Below are positions 36,217 through 45,130 of a stretch of DNA of 64,000 nucleotides, piece after piece. Origin of the DNA: Magnetospirillum sp. GTDB lineage: Bacteria > Pseudomonadota > Alphaproteobacteria > Rhodospirillales > Magnetospirillaceae. Below the pieces are notes generated by a model. The model was not told where the DNA came from. It ran no database searches and saw only the letters and a program-made list of their open reading frames with translations. The stretch spans positions 558,001-622,000 of the forward strand of contig JANQAI010000008.1 of assembly GCA_024707145.1 (NCBI GenBank), read 5' to 3'. Within the stretch, counting starts at the first letter, position 1. Every line of letters starts with the position of its first letter. A program made the translations under genes and the position numbers.

Positions 36217-38196
36217 CTTCCCATCAGTGCCAAACAGCCAGGGACCATTTTCCTTGCCGGCGTCCAGGTCATACAGGAAATCGATGGTGTGGTCGCAGAA
36301 CTTGTTGAGGCAATCGCTCAGCACTTGGCGCACCACGTCTCCAGCCACGTCCAACTGCTCTTCCGGTATCCGATTCAAATAATAAATACACATGATCATG
36401 ACCTGGAACAGGCTTCCTCGAATGAAATGCTGGCTTGACCTTGGCGGTGGCACCATTAATTTGTAATTGAACTCATATAAAGCCTTGTATATCCCCTGAT
36501 CATTCCGCAAAATTCCCAGGTTTGTCTGGCGCAAATCATTGATGTCCTCCACCAACTTCTCGACATTCCAGGCGTCGGCGAAGCTGTCGTCGCCATAGGT
36601 GGAGAGCGGCGCCCAGAACTCGGCAAGCAACTTGCCCTTCGCCTCTTCACCGGCCGGCAGGTTGAGGGTGCGGGCCAGACGCGGCGTCGTTCCACGGACA
36701 AAGGCACCGTCGCTGCAATTGAAGACACGCACGCCGCCGCGGCTGGAGACAATGGCCCGTTCGAAACTGTCGCGGGACCAGTTGAAGGTATAGTCGGACA
36801 TGACCTTGCCGCCGAAATTCCCACGCAATTCGATATCGAAGCGAGAATCGAACTCCATGCCATCGGCGACATAGGGCGAATCGTCGGCATGATGGCGACC
36901 GGCGACCTTGCTGCCCAAATCGACGCCGAAGAAATAAGCTTCCTTCACCCCCAGGCCGATGGCGATGGAGAAGCCGGTATTGGTTACCGTCGGGGAGGCG
37001 TCAGGCACATAGGTCGCCTCGTCCCGACAGAAGACGACATAGGAGGCGAGCCCGCCGCGCATGAACAGCACATTGCGCTCGAACATGGGCGGAACGCGTG
37101 GATCCACGGTAATGGAGCCGATCAAGGTGATGCCATCCAGCCCCCAGCGATCCCTGGCCATGCTCACGTAGTCGTAAATTTCCGGCACATTCTCGAGGAC
37201 GGCAAAGCAATCAGGCCGGATACCGTGGCGCAACAGGACAGGCAGCGCCGTGCCGCAGGCAACGACCAAGGCATACGGCGCATTGCGGCGAACATCCTCG
37301 ATCATCTGGTCCATCGATGGGCCCGAACCGACGATGAGCGCCGGGAAGCGAGCGGCCTCCTCGCGTTTACGGAAGATCAGCGGCGCATTACGCTTAAGGT
37401 TGAGATAGGCGTTGCGAACCATGCGGATTTCGTCGTCAAGGAAACCCAAACCCGACATTGACAGGTTCATTTCCCGCAGCATTCGCGCAAACACGGCAGA
37501 GTATTGCTCGTTCGCGTAATGCTGAAAAAGAACAGTCCCTTCCACTCGAGTTGGATTGGTACTGCGCAGCAGTTCCCGCAATTCCAGTGGAGATCTGTCG
37601 AGATCGACATAGGTATAGAAGCGTACGAGCCGAGACGAACCGTCATCATGGAAAAACACTGGCCGCCAATCCATCACGTGCCAGGAATGGTAAACAAACT
37701 CGATATTGACCTCGACGATTTGAAGATGATGGCAGCCTGTACGGGCGATCAGCTCCGGCAGATGGAATCCCAATCCGACGCCCATGCAAATGACATGAAA
37801 CGCAGCGTCCGTCTGCAAATCCTGACATGGAACAATCGAACGCGCCTCGAAGCCCCTCAACAGATCGTCGATCGCGGGACCGGTGTTGCGGTCGAAGGCG
37901 CTACGCTTGGGACCGGCGAACCGCACCCGCGATGGCGAGTCCCACCACTGCTGCTGCTGGGTCTTCGCGAAGCTCTTTCCGCCCTGGCTGTAGAGCGGAA
38001 TGCCGGAGAATTCGATGTCCCAATCATCCTCGCCCACCGGGACCAAGCGGGATTGCGGCTCGCGGATGGCGGCCACCTGCTTGGCCACGTGGGGCAGACA
38101 GGTCTCGAACAGAGCTTTGTTGGCCTCGAACAGCTCGCGGCGCCCTTCCTCGGTGGATGCGACCAGCGCCGCAGAACTGTCGGTGGAGCTATCCAT
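36202..38196 (-). CDS. maf: Motility-associated factor glycosyltransferase Maf
   Basis: 664 residues from the ATG at 38196 (a GTG nine bases upstream is possible). The central MAF_flag10 domain is marked by FPALIVGSGPSMDQMIEDV, ALVVACGTALPVLLRHGIRP and PTVTNTGFSIAIGLGVKEAY. It is flanked by an N-terminal region with WDIEFSGIPLYSQGG and a helical C terminus. Maf proteins add nonulosonic acids such as pseudaminic acid to Ser/Thr of flagellin, and one from Magnetospirillum has been characterised. It lies directly upstream... of nothing else on its strand but directly downstream of the two flagellins, its presumed substrates. The 3' third is visibly poorer in GC than the rest of the window. Confidence 0.9.
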   Translation of the reverse strand: MDSSTDSSAALVASTEEGRRELFEANKALFETCLPHVAKQVAAIREPQSRLVPVGEDDWDIEFSGIPLYSQGGKSFAKTQQQQWWDSPSRVRFAGPKRSAFDRNTGPAIDDLLRGFEARSIVPCQDLQTDAAFHVICMGVGLGFHLPELIARTGCHHLQIVEVNIEFVYHSWHVMDWRPVFFHDDGSSRLVRFYTYVDLDRSPLELRELLRSTNPTRVEGTVLFQHYANEQYSAVFARMLREMNLSMSGLGFLDDEIRMVRNAYLNLKRNAPLIFRKREEAARFPALIVGSGPSMDQMIEDVRRNAPYALVVACGTALPVLLRHGIRPDCFAVLENVPEIYDYVSMARDRWGLDGITLIGSITVDPRVPPMFERNVLFMRGGLASYVVFCRDEATYVPDASPTVTNTGFSIAIGLGVKEAYFFGVDLGSKVAGRHHADDSPYVADGMEFDSRFDIELRGNFGGKVMSDYTFNWSRDSFERAIVSSRGGVRVFNCSDGAFVRGTTPRLARTLNLPAGEEAKGKLLAEFWAPLSTYGDDSFADAWNVEKLVEDINDLRQTNLGILRNDQGIYKALYEFNYKLMVPPPRSSQHFIRGSLFQVMIMCIYYLNRIPEEQLDVAGDVVRQVLSDCLNKFCDHTIDFLYDLDAGKENGPWLFGTDGKLSQN

Positions 38197-38266
38197 TGGG
38201 CGCACCTGCTCTGTTTTCGGGGGATGCCGTTGTCATGCCAGAAGAGAAGAAGGCGCGCAAAAGAAA

Positions 38267-38294
38267 AAGGGGAGGGGGTAATCCCCCTCCCCTT
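38267..38294 (-). terminator. Rho-independent terminator behind the first flagellin gene
   Basis: A 12-bp perfect stem (AAGGGGAGGGGG and its complement) with the 4-nt loop TAAT lies 22 bp behind the flagellin stop. On the minus strand it is followed by a T-rich run (TTTCTTTT). This is a textbook intrinsic terminator. Confidence 0.9.
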
Positions 38295-38316
38295 ATTCTG
38301 CGAGAACCCGAACCGA

Positions 38317-39540
38317 TTAACGGAACAGGCCGAGCACCGCCTGCTCGCTCTGGCCGGCGAAGGACAGCGCCTGGATGCCCAACTGCTGGCGGGTCTGCAG
38401 GGCCAGCAGGTTGGCGCCTTCCTCGTTGAGGTCGGCCAGGTTCAGCTTGCCGGAACCGGCGGTCAGGGTGTTCACGTAAGAGGTGGTGAACTCCAAGCGG
38501 GTGTTCAGCATGGCCACGTTCGAACCCAGGGTCTGGGCCTGGGCACGGATGGTGGTCAGGTTGGCGTTGAGCTTCAGCACCATTTGGTTGAACGACTCGG
38601 TATAACCGACGCCTAGATTGGTGGCACCTTCGTTGTCCACAGTCGCCTTGACGACGTCGGTGGAATTGGCGATGCCGGTCACCAGCACTTCGCCGGTCGT
38701 GGCGATAGCGCCGGAATCAGCGATGTCGAAGGTGTAGACCGCACCGGCCTGCAGAACCAGCGAGCTGCCGGGGCCGATGATGAAGGTGGCCGCATCACCC
38801 GAGGCACCGACGTTCAGGGTGACATCGGTGGTGCCGTAGGAGAAGGTGATGGAATCGTGGCCGCTGATGTTGGCGGTGGTCAGGGTCAGGTCGGCCGACA
38901 TCGCCAGGGTGACGGTCAGGGTGCCGGTCTGGGTCAGGGTGTAGCCCAGATCGCGCGCCGAGAAGTCAGCGCCGATGCCGTCGAACTGGCCCAGGTTGGC
39001 GGTGGCGAGGGCATTGACCTTGTTGATGCCCAGGCCCTTGCCGTGGACGGTGATGTCCACCGAGTCCACGTCCAGCTTGGAGGTGGTGTCGTTGGAGAAC
39101 GAGACCGACAGGGTGGCGCCGGTGGCGTTGATCAGGTTCAGGCCCTGATAGGACGCGTCGTTGGCCAGCTTGTCGATCTGGGTGCGCAGGGTATTGAACT
39201 GCGACACCATGTTGTTGATTTCGGTGCTGGTCTGCGCCGACTTGGCGTTCAGCACCAGACCCTGCAGCTGCTTGACCACCGATTCGATGGCGCTCACGCC
39301 GTTGGTGGCGGCGGTCAGGGTGGAGACGCCCTGGTCGATGCTGTCCTTCTTGGCGGTGAAGTCGGAGGCGCGGTCGGCCAAGGCCTTGGCCTGGAAGTAC
39401 GCCACCGGGTCGTCGATCGCGCTGGCGACCTTCAGGCCGGTCGACAGGCGGCCCTGAGTCTGCTTCACCAGCGAAGCGGTGCTCTGCAGAGCCAGCAGGT
39501 TGGAACGGGAGGAGGCGGAGAGAGTGATGGAACCAGCCAT
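38317..39540 (-). CDS. Flagellin, copy 1
   Basis: 407 residues. The N-terminal D0/D1 helices (LLALQSTASLVKQTQGRLST and GLKVASAIDDPVAYFQAKAL) and the C-terminal helix (NLLALQTRQQLGIQALSFAG ending GLFR) are conserved flagellin sequence. The middle 200 residues form a Thr/Ser-rich D2-like insert (LTQTGTLTVTLAMSADLTLT), the likely surface for glycosylation. No Cys is present. It differs from copy 2 at about 33 positions, roughly 92% identity. AGAGG precedes the ATG. A strong terminator follows, so its message ends before maf. Confidence 0.95.
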   Translation of the reverse strand: MAGSITLSASSRSNLLALQSTASLVKQTQGRLSTGLKVASAIDDPVAYFQAKALADRASDFTAKKDSIDQGVSTLTAATNGVSAIESVVKQLQGLVLNAKSAQTSTEINNMVSQFNTLRTQIDKLANDASYQGLNLINATGATLSVSFSNDTTSKLDVDSVDITVHGKGLGINKVNALATANLGQFDGIGADFSARDLGYTLTQTGTLTVTLAMSADLTLTTANISGHDSITFSYGTTDVTLNVGASGDAATFIIGPGSSLVLQAGAVYTFDIADSGAIATTGEVLVTGIANSTDVVKATVDNEGATNLGVGYTESFNQMVLKLNANLTTIRAQAQTLGSNVAMLNTRLEFTTSYVNTLTAGSGKLNLADLNEEGANLLALQTRQQLGIQALSFAGQSEQAVLGLFR

Positions 39541-39649
39541 GATGAGACCTCTTTTCTAGAGTCAGAGGCACTCTTCTGAGTGCACTACGGTCCTACCCTA
39601 ACGCGTCCATACCCCCATTGGCAAGTGTTTCCCCCACGAACGGGGTATA

Positions 39650-39680
39650 AAAAAAGAGGGGCGGAAAGCCCCTCTTTTTT
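39650..39680. terminator. Intrinsic terminator between the two flagellin genes
   Basis: A 13-bp stem (AAAAAAGAGGGGC at 39650-39662, GCCCCTCTTTTTT at 39668-39680) with a 5-nt loop lies 20 bp behind the stop of flagellin copy 2. A and T runs on the two flanks allow function in both directions. The two flagellins are therefore probably separate transcripts. Confidence 0.9.
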
Positions 39681-39699
39681 CAAACGATTAAGAGTTTTT

Positions 39700-40923
39700 T
39701 TACTTGAACAGGCCGAGCACCGCTTGCTCGCTCTGGCCGGCGAAGGACAGCGCCTGGATGCCCAACTGCTGGCGGGTCTGCAGGGCCAGCAGGTTGGCAC
39801 CTTCCTCGTTAAGGTCGGCCAGGTTCAGCTTGCCGGAACCGGTGTTCAAGGTGTTCACGTAGTTGGTGGTGAAATCCAGGCGGGTGTTCAGCATGGCCAC
39901 GTTCGAACCCAGGGTCTGGGCCTGGGCGCGGATGGTGGTCAGGTTGGCGTTCAGCTTGGTCACCATGCGGTTGAACGACTCGGTATAACCGACGCCCAGA
40001 TTGGTGGCGCCTTCGTTGTCCACGGTCGCCTTGATGACGTCGGTGGAATTGGTAATGCCGGTCACCAGCACTTCGCCGGTCGTGGCGACAGCGCCGGAAT
40101 CAGCGATGTCGAAGGTGTAGACCGCGCCGGCCTGCAGAACCAGCGAGCTGCCGGGGCCGATGATGAAGGTGGCCGCATCACCCGACACGCCGACGTTCAG
40201 GGTGACGTCGGTGGTGCCGTAGGCGAAGGTGAGGGAATCGTGGCCGGTGAGGTTGGCGGTGGTCAGGGTCAGATCGGCCGACATCGCCAGGGTGACGGTC
40301 AGGGTGCCGGTCTGGGTCAGGGTGTAGCCCAGATCGCGCGCCGAGAAGTCGATGCCGATACCGTCGAACTGGCCCAGATTGGCGGTGGCGAGGGCATTGA
40401 CCTTGTTGATGCCCAGGCCCTTGCCGTGGACGGTGATGTCCACCGATTCCACGTCCAGCTTGGAGGTGGTGTCGTTGGAGAACGAGACCGACAGGATGGC
40501 GCCGGTGGCGTTGATCAGGTTCAGGCCCTGATAGGACGCGTCGTTGGCCAGCTTGTCGATCTGGGTGCGCAGGGTATTGAACTGCGACACCATGTTGTTG
40601 ATTTCGGTGGTGGTCTGCGCCGACTTGGCGTTCAGCACCAGACCCTGGAGCTGCTTGACCACCGATTCGATGGCGCTCACGCCGTTGGTGGCGGCGCTCA
40701 GGGTAGAGACGCCCTGGTCGATACCGTCCTTCTTGGTATTGAAGTCGGAGGCGCGGTCGGACAGCGCCTTGGCCTGGAAGTACGCCACCGGGTCGTCGAT
40801 CGCGCTGGCGACCTTCAGGCCGGTCGACAGACGATTCTGCGTCTGCTTGACCAGGGCCGTGGTGTTCTGGAGGGCGAGCAGGTTAGCGCGCGACGCGGAG
40901 GACAGGGTGACGTTTCCAGCCAT
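39700..40923 (-). CDS. Flagellin, copy 2
   Basis: 407 residues, the same length as copy 1 with no gap in the alignment. D0/D1 start LLALQNTTALVKQTQNRLST, end QALSFAGQSEQAVLGLFK. Most differences from copy 1 cluster in the first 80 and last 70 residues; the variable centre is nearly unchanged. I start at the ATG at 40923 to match copy 1; the frame is open 12 codons further. Both filaments subunits are potential Maf substrates. Confidence 0.95.
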   Translation of the reverse strand: MAGNVTLSSASRANLLALQNTTALVKQTQNRLSTGLKVASAIDDPVAYFQAKALSDRASDFNTKKDGIDQGVSTLSAATNGVSAIESVVKQLQGLVLNAKSAQTTTEINNMVSQFNTLRTQIDKLANDASYQGLNLINATGAILSVSFSNDTTSKLDVESVDITVHGKGLGINKVNALATANLGQFDGIGIDFSARDLGYTLTQTGTLTVTLAMSADLTLTTANLTGHDSLTFAYGTTDVTLNVGVSGDAATFIIGPGSSLVLQAGAVYTFDIADSGAVATTGEVLVTGITNSTDVIKATVDNEGATNLGVGYTESFNRMVTKLNANLTTIRAQAQTLGSNVAMLNTRLDFTTNYVNTLNTGSGKLNLADLNEEGANLLALQTRQQLGIQALSFAGQSEQAVLGLFK

Positions 40924-41028
40924 TTTGGCCACCATCAAGTGATGTCTGACACATCCCACGCTTTCGTAGGATTGTCCCCTTTTAACGCGGGATTCATTTA
41001 CAGACTGTTAAAGCGATAACTAATCATT

Positions 41029-42687
41029 TCAACGACTGGATGTGCTCCACCGCTCATCCGGCGCCGGCGCGTCCAGACGCAGGGGCCGGGCCGCCAGATC
41101 ATCGCGGGCGACGGCGCCGTCCTCGCCGGCCGGCAGGGCATCCACGAACTCCACCCGCCGCGGCACCTCGTGCGCGGCGCGGCGGACGGCGATGAAATCC
41201 TGCAGCTCGCGGGCCAGCGTCACGTCTGCGGCGATGCCGGCGGCCGGCACCACGAAGGCTTTCAACTCCCTGTCCCTCACCGAAACCACCCCGGCGGCGG
41301 CCACCTTGGGATGCCAGGCCAGCGCCGACTGCACCTCGTCCAGCGCCACCGGCAGCCCTTCCACCAGCACCGTGCCGGCTTCCGGCGCCGCAGCCTCGGG
41401 CCACAGATAACCGTCCAGGTCGCGGCTGCCCACCACGCCGGTCATCAGCCAGCCGGAAGGCAGGCGCGAGCGCAACGGATCGGCGGTATTCCAGTGGGCC
41501 AGGAACGAGCCGGGCGCCCCCGGCGCCAGCGCCAGCATGCCGCGCTCGCCGGCGCGGATGGGCCGCCCGCCCGCGTCCACCGCCTCCACCGTCACCCCCG
41601 GCGAGGCCCGGCCGGGCGAGTTGGAACGCAGTTCCATCAGGACCGAATTGTTGGCCGCCACCGCCCCGGTTTCCGCCACGCCCCAGATTTCGTGGGCATG
41701 GACACCGAACACCCGCGCCACCAGTTCGTGCTGGGACTCGCTCAGCGGCTTTGCTCCGGTGGCGAGGGCGCGCGGGATCGGATGGGGCGCGCTGGTCGCG
41801 GCCTCGGCCAGTTTCAGCAGGTTCACCGGCGGGGCGTAAGCCACCCGCACGCCATGGCGCCCCATCAGGGCCAGCTGCTGCTCGGGGCTCTGGCCGGCAG
41901 GGCCGGCCACCACCGGAACGCCATGGTGCCAGGCCGGCAGCACCGCCCACATCAATCCCTCGAACCCCATCCACTCGGCCGGGCTCCACAGGATGTCGCC
42001 GGACTGGGGGAAGAACCCCAGCGCCAGTTCCACCGGCGGCAGGTTGCCGGGAAGGGCGCGGTGCGCATGCAGCACCCCCGCCGGCTTGCCGCGGGCATGC
42101 TCGGGATAGAACAGCAGGGCGGCATCATCGGCGCCGGTCACCAGCGGGGCGAAATTGTCGGGAGCCGCTTCCATCGCCGCCCACATCTCGACACAGCCGG
42201 CCGGCGCGCTGTCGGCGACCAGGACGGAGGCCAGGGCCGGCGCGGCGTCGCGGGCCGCCAGCAGGCGCGGCGCCACGGCCGTATCGACGATGGCCGCCGC
42301 CGCGCCGGAATCGGCCAGCCTCCAGGCCAGCGGCAGTTCGCCCAGGGTGACGGGAACCGGCACCGCCACCGCCCCCAGCTTGAGCACCGCCAGCAGCGCC
42401 ACCGCCGCCTCCACCGAGGCGCCGAAGGACACCAGCACGCGGTCGCCGGGAACCACGCCGGCCTGGGTCAGCACATTGGCCAGCCGGTTGGACAGCAGGC
42501 GCAGCACATGAAAGGTGTAGCGCTCGCAAGAGCCATCCGCCGCCTCCACGATCAGCGCGGTGCGGTGGCCGTCGGCGCCGGCCATGGTCTGGCGGTCGCA
42601 CACATCGAAGGCGATGTTGTAGCGGTCTGGGATGCGCCAGCGGAACAGGCGGCAGGCTTCCTCGTAGCTTTTGGCGGCTTTCAGCAT
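41029..42687 (-). CDS. Degenerate AMP-binding (acyl-CoA synthetase-like) protein
   Basis: 552 residues with the size and overall order of an ANL-superfamily acyl-CoA synthetase. The catalytic motifs are changed. The ATP P-loop, normally Y-T-S-G-T-T-G-x-P-K-G, reads FYPEHARGKPAGV (residues 193-205). The motif with Thr-Glu is GVAETG, the conserved Asp of the TGD motif is absent (TGVVGSRDLDGYLW), and the C-terminal catalytic Lys region reads LPAGEDGAVARDDL without Lys. Adenylation is therefore doubtful. The frame is intact and keeps normal codon use, so it is not simply decaying. It is third in an operon with the GH114-like protein (3 bp upstream) and the FAD oxidoreductase. Confidence 0.75.
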   Translation of the reverse strand: MLKAAKSYEEACRLFRWRIPDRYNIAFDVCDRQTMAGADGHRTALIVEAADGSCERYTFHVLRLLSNRLANVLTQAGVVPGDRVLVSFGASVEAAVALLAVLKLGAVAVPVPVTLGELPLAWRLADSGAAAAIVDTAVAPRLLAARDAAPALASVLVADSAPAGCVEMWAAMEAAPDNFAPLVTGADDAALLFYPEHARGKPAGVLHAHRALPGNLPPVELALGFFPQSGDILWSPAEWMGFEGLMWAVLPAWHHGVPVVAGPAGQSPEQQLALMGRHGVRVAYAPPVNLLKLAEAATSAPHPIPRALATGAKPLSESQHELVARVFGVHAHEIWGVAETGAVAANNSVLMELRSNSPGRASPGVTVEAVDAGGRPIRAGERGMLALAPGAPGSFLAHWNTADPLRSRLPSGWLMTGVVGSRDLDGYLWPEAAAPEAGTVLVEGLPVALDEVQSALAWHPKVAAAGVVSVRDRELKAFVVPAAGIAADVTLARELQDFIAVRRAAHEVPRRVEFVDALPAGEDGAVARDDLAARPLRLDAPAPDERWSTSSR

Positions 42688-42690
42688 CCG

Positions 42691-43917
42691 TCAGCCATCC
42701 AGCGGCATCAGTTCCTCGAACCACAGGTAGGTGTCGAGGTCGTCCAGCACCACGCCGTCGAAGCCCAGGTCCATGATGCCGGTGATGTACTTGCCCAGCA
42801 GTTCCAGCCACTGGGGATCGCCCATGTCGGCGACGAAACTGCCCGGATCGCCGGGATCGGGGGCGAACAGGAAGGACGGGTCGCCGGCCTCCCAGCCCTT
42901 CTGCCAATACCAGCGCCAATCATAGGCCTTGCCCAGCGGCAGCACCGCCAGCATCAGGCGGGGGCTGCCCAGTTCCTTGAAGCGCAGCCGCTTGACCTCG
43001 TCCTTGGTCAGCGGGTCCGAGCCGCGATGGGAGACGTCGATGAGCATGGCGTCGTGGTTGGTGCGCTCCATGGCCATCACCCATTCCGCCTTGTTGCCGA
43101 AGCGGTCGGCGCGCAGCAGCGGCAGCCAGTTGCGCGCGGCGGTGATGGTGGCGACGGGCAGGGCGTTCTCGTTGCGCGGATGACCCTTGGGCAGCACGCT
43201 CAGGGTGGCGGCGTTGACCGCCGCGTAGGTCAGCACCCGGTCGCGCTCGGCCGCCGCATAGGCGGAATCCACCTCCTTCTGGCTCTTGCAATCCTCGATG
43301 GACAGGAGGGTGCGCCCCTGCCGGCGCAGGGCGTCGACGGCGTAGATCAGGCGGCGCTGGCGTTCCTCGCGCTCGGCCAGCCGGCGCACCTCGGCGGCCC
43401 GGCGCAGCTCTTCCTTGGGATCGAGGCTGAACGGACCGAAGGGCTGGGGCACCGGCGGGCGCTGGATGCCCTGGGCCTTCTCCTCGGCCAGCTTGGCGTC
43501 CAATTCCAGACGGTCCTTGATGGCCTTGTCCAACGGCTTTCCCAGGGCGTCGGCGCCGCAATAGAGGCCGTCCACCACCATGCCGTCGATGACCTTCACA
43601 TAAGGGCGGAAGACGCTGCGCAGCGGCAGACGCTTCTCGAAGTTCCGGCCCTCGGGATCGCGCACCTCTTCCCACTGGGCCTCGCGCTCGCCCTTGACCA
43701 GCAGTTCCGAGCCGCCGCGCACCAGCACGACGAATTTGGGATTGCGGGTCTTGGCGTAGCTGGCCAGTTCGATGATGACGTTGCGCCAAATCTCGCGGTG
43801 ATTGGGAATGCTTTGCGCCGGCGGGGGCTGCCAGTCGCGCGGCTTTTCCAGCGCGGCGGCCGGCGGGGGGGCCAGCGCCGCCAGCAGCATCGCTGCCAGG
43901 ATGGATACGCGCCTCAT
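42691..43917 (-). CDS. Secreted GH114-like (endo-alpha-1,4-polygalactosaminidase-type) protein
   Basis: 408 residues with a signal peptide ([20 protein letters not shown]). The C-terminal half resembles the TM1410/GH114 barrel: [40 protein letters not shown] and [20 protein letters not shown], the last containing the acidic pair of the active site. The N-terminal half contains [20 protein letters not shown] and a charged helical insertion. Substrates of such enzymes are galactosaminoglycan-type exopolysaccharides. Its start overlaps the FAD oxidoreductase stop (ATGA). Confidence 0.75.
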   Translation of the reverse strand: MRRVSILAAMLLAALAPPPAAALEKPRDWQPPPAQSIPNHREIWRNVIIELASYAKTRNPKFVVLVRGGSELLVKGEREAQWEEVRDPEGRNFEKRLPLRSVFRPYVKVIDGMVVDGLYCGADALGKPLDKAIKDRLELDAKLAEEKAQGIQRPPVPQPFGPFSLDPKEELRRAAEVRRLAEREERQRRLIYAVDALRRQGRTLLSIEDCKSQKEVDSAYAAAERDRVLTYAAVNAATLSVLPKGHPRNENALPVATITAARNWLPLLRADRFGNKAEWVMAMERTNHDAMLIDVSHRGSDPLTKDEVKRLRFKELGSPRLMLAVLPLGKAYDWRWYWQKGWEAGDPSFLFAPDPGDPGSFVADMGDPQWLELLGKYITGIMDLGFDGVVLDDLDTYLWFEELMPLDG

Positions 43918-45068
43918 GCCGCCAGCTCCCGCACCAACTCACCCAAGGCCAGACACGAGGTCAGGCCCGGCGATTCGATGCCGTACAGCGCCACCACGCC
44001 GGGTACGCCATGCTCCTTGGGCCCCTGGACCAGGAAATCCCTGGCCGCGTCGCCGGGCCCCTGGATCTTGGGGCGGATGCCGGCATAGGCCGGCTCCAGC
44101 GCGCCGTCGGGCAGGTCGGGCCAATAGCGCCGGATGGCGCCGTAGAAGGACTGGCAGCGGGCAGGGTCGACCACGTAATCCTCGCGCTCGATCCATTCCA
44201 CGTCGGGGCCAAAACGCCCGCGGCCCGCCATGTCCAGCGTGTAGTGCACGCCCAGGCCAGCGGCCACCGGCACCGGATAGACCAGCCGCCGGAACGGCAT
44301 GCGCCCGGTCAGGGTGAAGTAATTGCCCTTGCACAGGTAATCGGCGGGCACCTCGGGCAGGCCGAGGGCGCGGCCCACCTGGCACGACGACAGGCCGGCG
44401 GCGATGATGACGGTCCGGGCCAGGAAGCGCGACGGTTCGGCCCCGCCCACCTCCAGCTCGACGCCGCTCTCGCCGACGCGGCCGCCGGTCACCGGCGAAC
44501 GGAAGGCGATCACCGCGCCGTGCTCTTCGGCCTCGCCCTGAAGTGCCAGCATGAGGGCATGGGTGTCGATGATGCCGGTGGCGGGCGAGAACAGGGCGGC
44601 GGTGCAGTGAAGCGCCGGCTCCATCGCCCTGGCCTCGGCGGCCGGAATAGCCCGCAGGCCGTCGACCCCGTTGGCGAGGCCGCGCTCCAGGATGCCGGCC
44701 AGGGCCTTCTCTTCGGCGGCATCGGTGGCGACGATCAGCTTGCCCACCATCCTGAACGGCACGCCGTGCAGGCCGGCGAAGTCGCGCAGCAGGCGGTTGC
44801 CCGCCACGCACAGCCGTGCCTTCAGGCTGCCGGCGGGATAATACATGCCGGCGTGGATGACTTCGGAATTGCGCGAAGACACGCCGGTGCCGATGGCGCC
44901 TGCGGCTTCCAGCACCACCACCTCGCGGCCGGCCAGGGCCAGTGCGCGGGCGGCGGCCAGGCCGACGATGCCGGCGCCGATGACCACGCAGTCGATGCGT
45001 TCGCTCGCCCCTGACGTCAAGTCCTTGTCCTCGTCAAACCCCAGCCCCTCAAGATGTCGCGGCAGCAT
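43914..45068 (-). CDS. FAD-dependent oxidoreductase, L-2-hydroxyglutarate oxidase-like
   Basis: 384 residues. The FAD-binding Rossmann motif is [20 protein letters not shown], then [20 protein letters not shown] and [20 protein letters not shown], as in the LhgO/YgaF group. The C terminus has [20 protein letters not shown] and [17 protein letters not shown]. Oxidation of a 2-hydroxy acid to the 2-keto acid is expected. Translation may start at 45068 (ATG) or at a TTG about 17 codons later. It leads the operon with the GH114-like and acyl-CoA synthetase-like genes and diverges from the molybdopterin enzyme. Confidence 0.8.
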   Translation of the reverse strand: MLPRHLEGLGFDEDKDLTSGASERIDCVVIGAGIVGLAAARALALAGREVVVLEAAGAIGTGVSSRNSEVIHAGMYYPAGSLKARLCVAGNRLLRDFAGLHGVPFRMVGKLIVATDAAEEKALAGILERGLANGVDGLRAIPAAEARAMEPALHCTAALFSPATGIIDTHALMLALQGEAEEHGAVIAFRSPVTGGRVGESGVELEVGGAEPSRFLARTVIIAAGLSSCQVGRALGLPEVPADYLCKGNYFTLTGRMPFRRLVYPVPVAAGLGVHYTLDMAGRGRFGPDVEWIEREDYVVDPARCQSFYGAIRRYWPDLPDGALEPAYAGIRPKIQGPGDAARDFLVQGPKEHGVPGVVALYGIESPGLTSCLALGELVRELAA

Positions 45069-45130
45069 AGCACTGCCCCCGATCTTGCGGAAGTTGCCCG
45101 ATCACCACGATCCCAAGTACAGTGCCCGCC

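Noticed and set aside
39620..39637. Possible sigma-54 site upstream of flagellin copy 1
   Set aside because: GG and GC have the correct spacing, but the rest of the -24 element is only a G run, so the match is weak.
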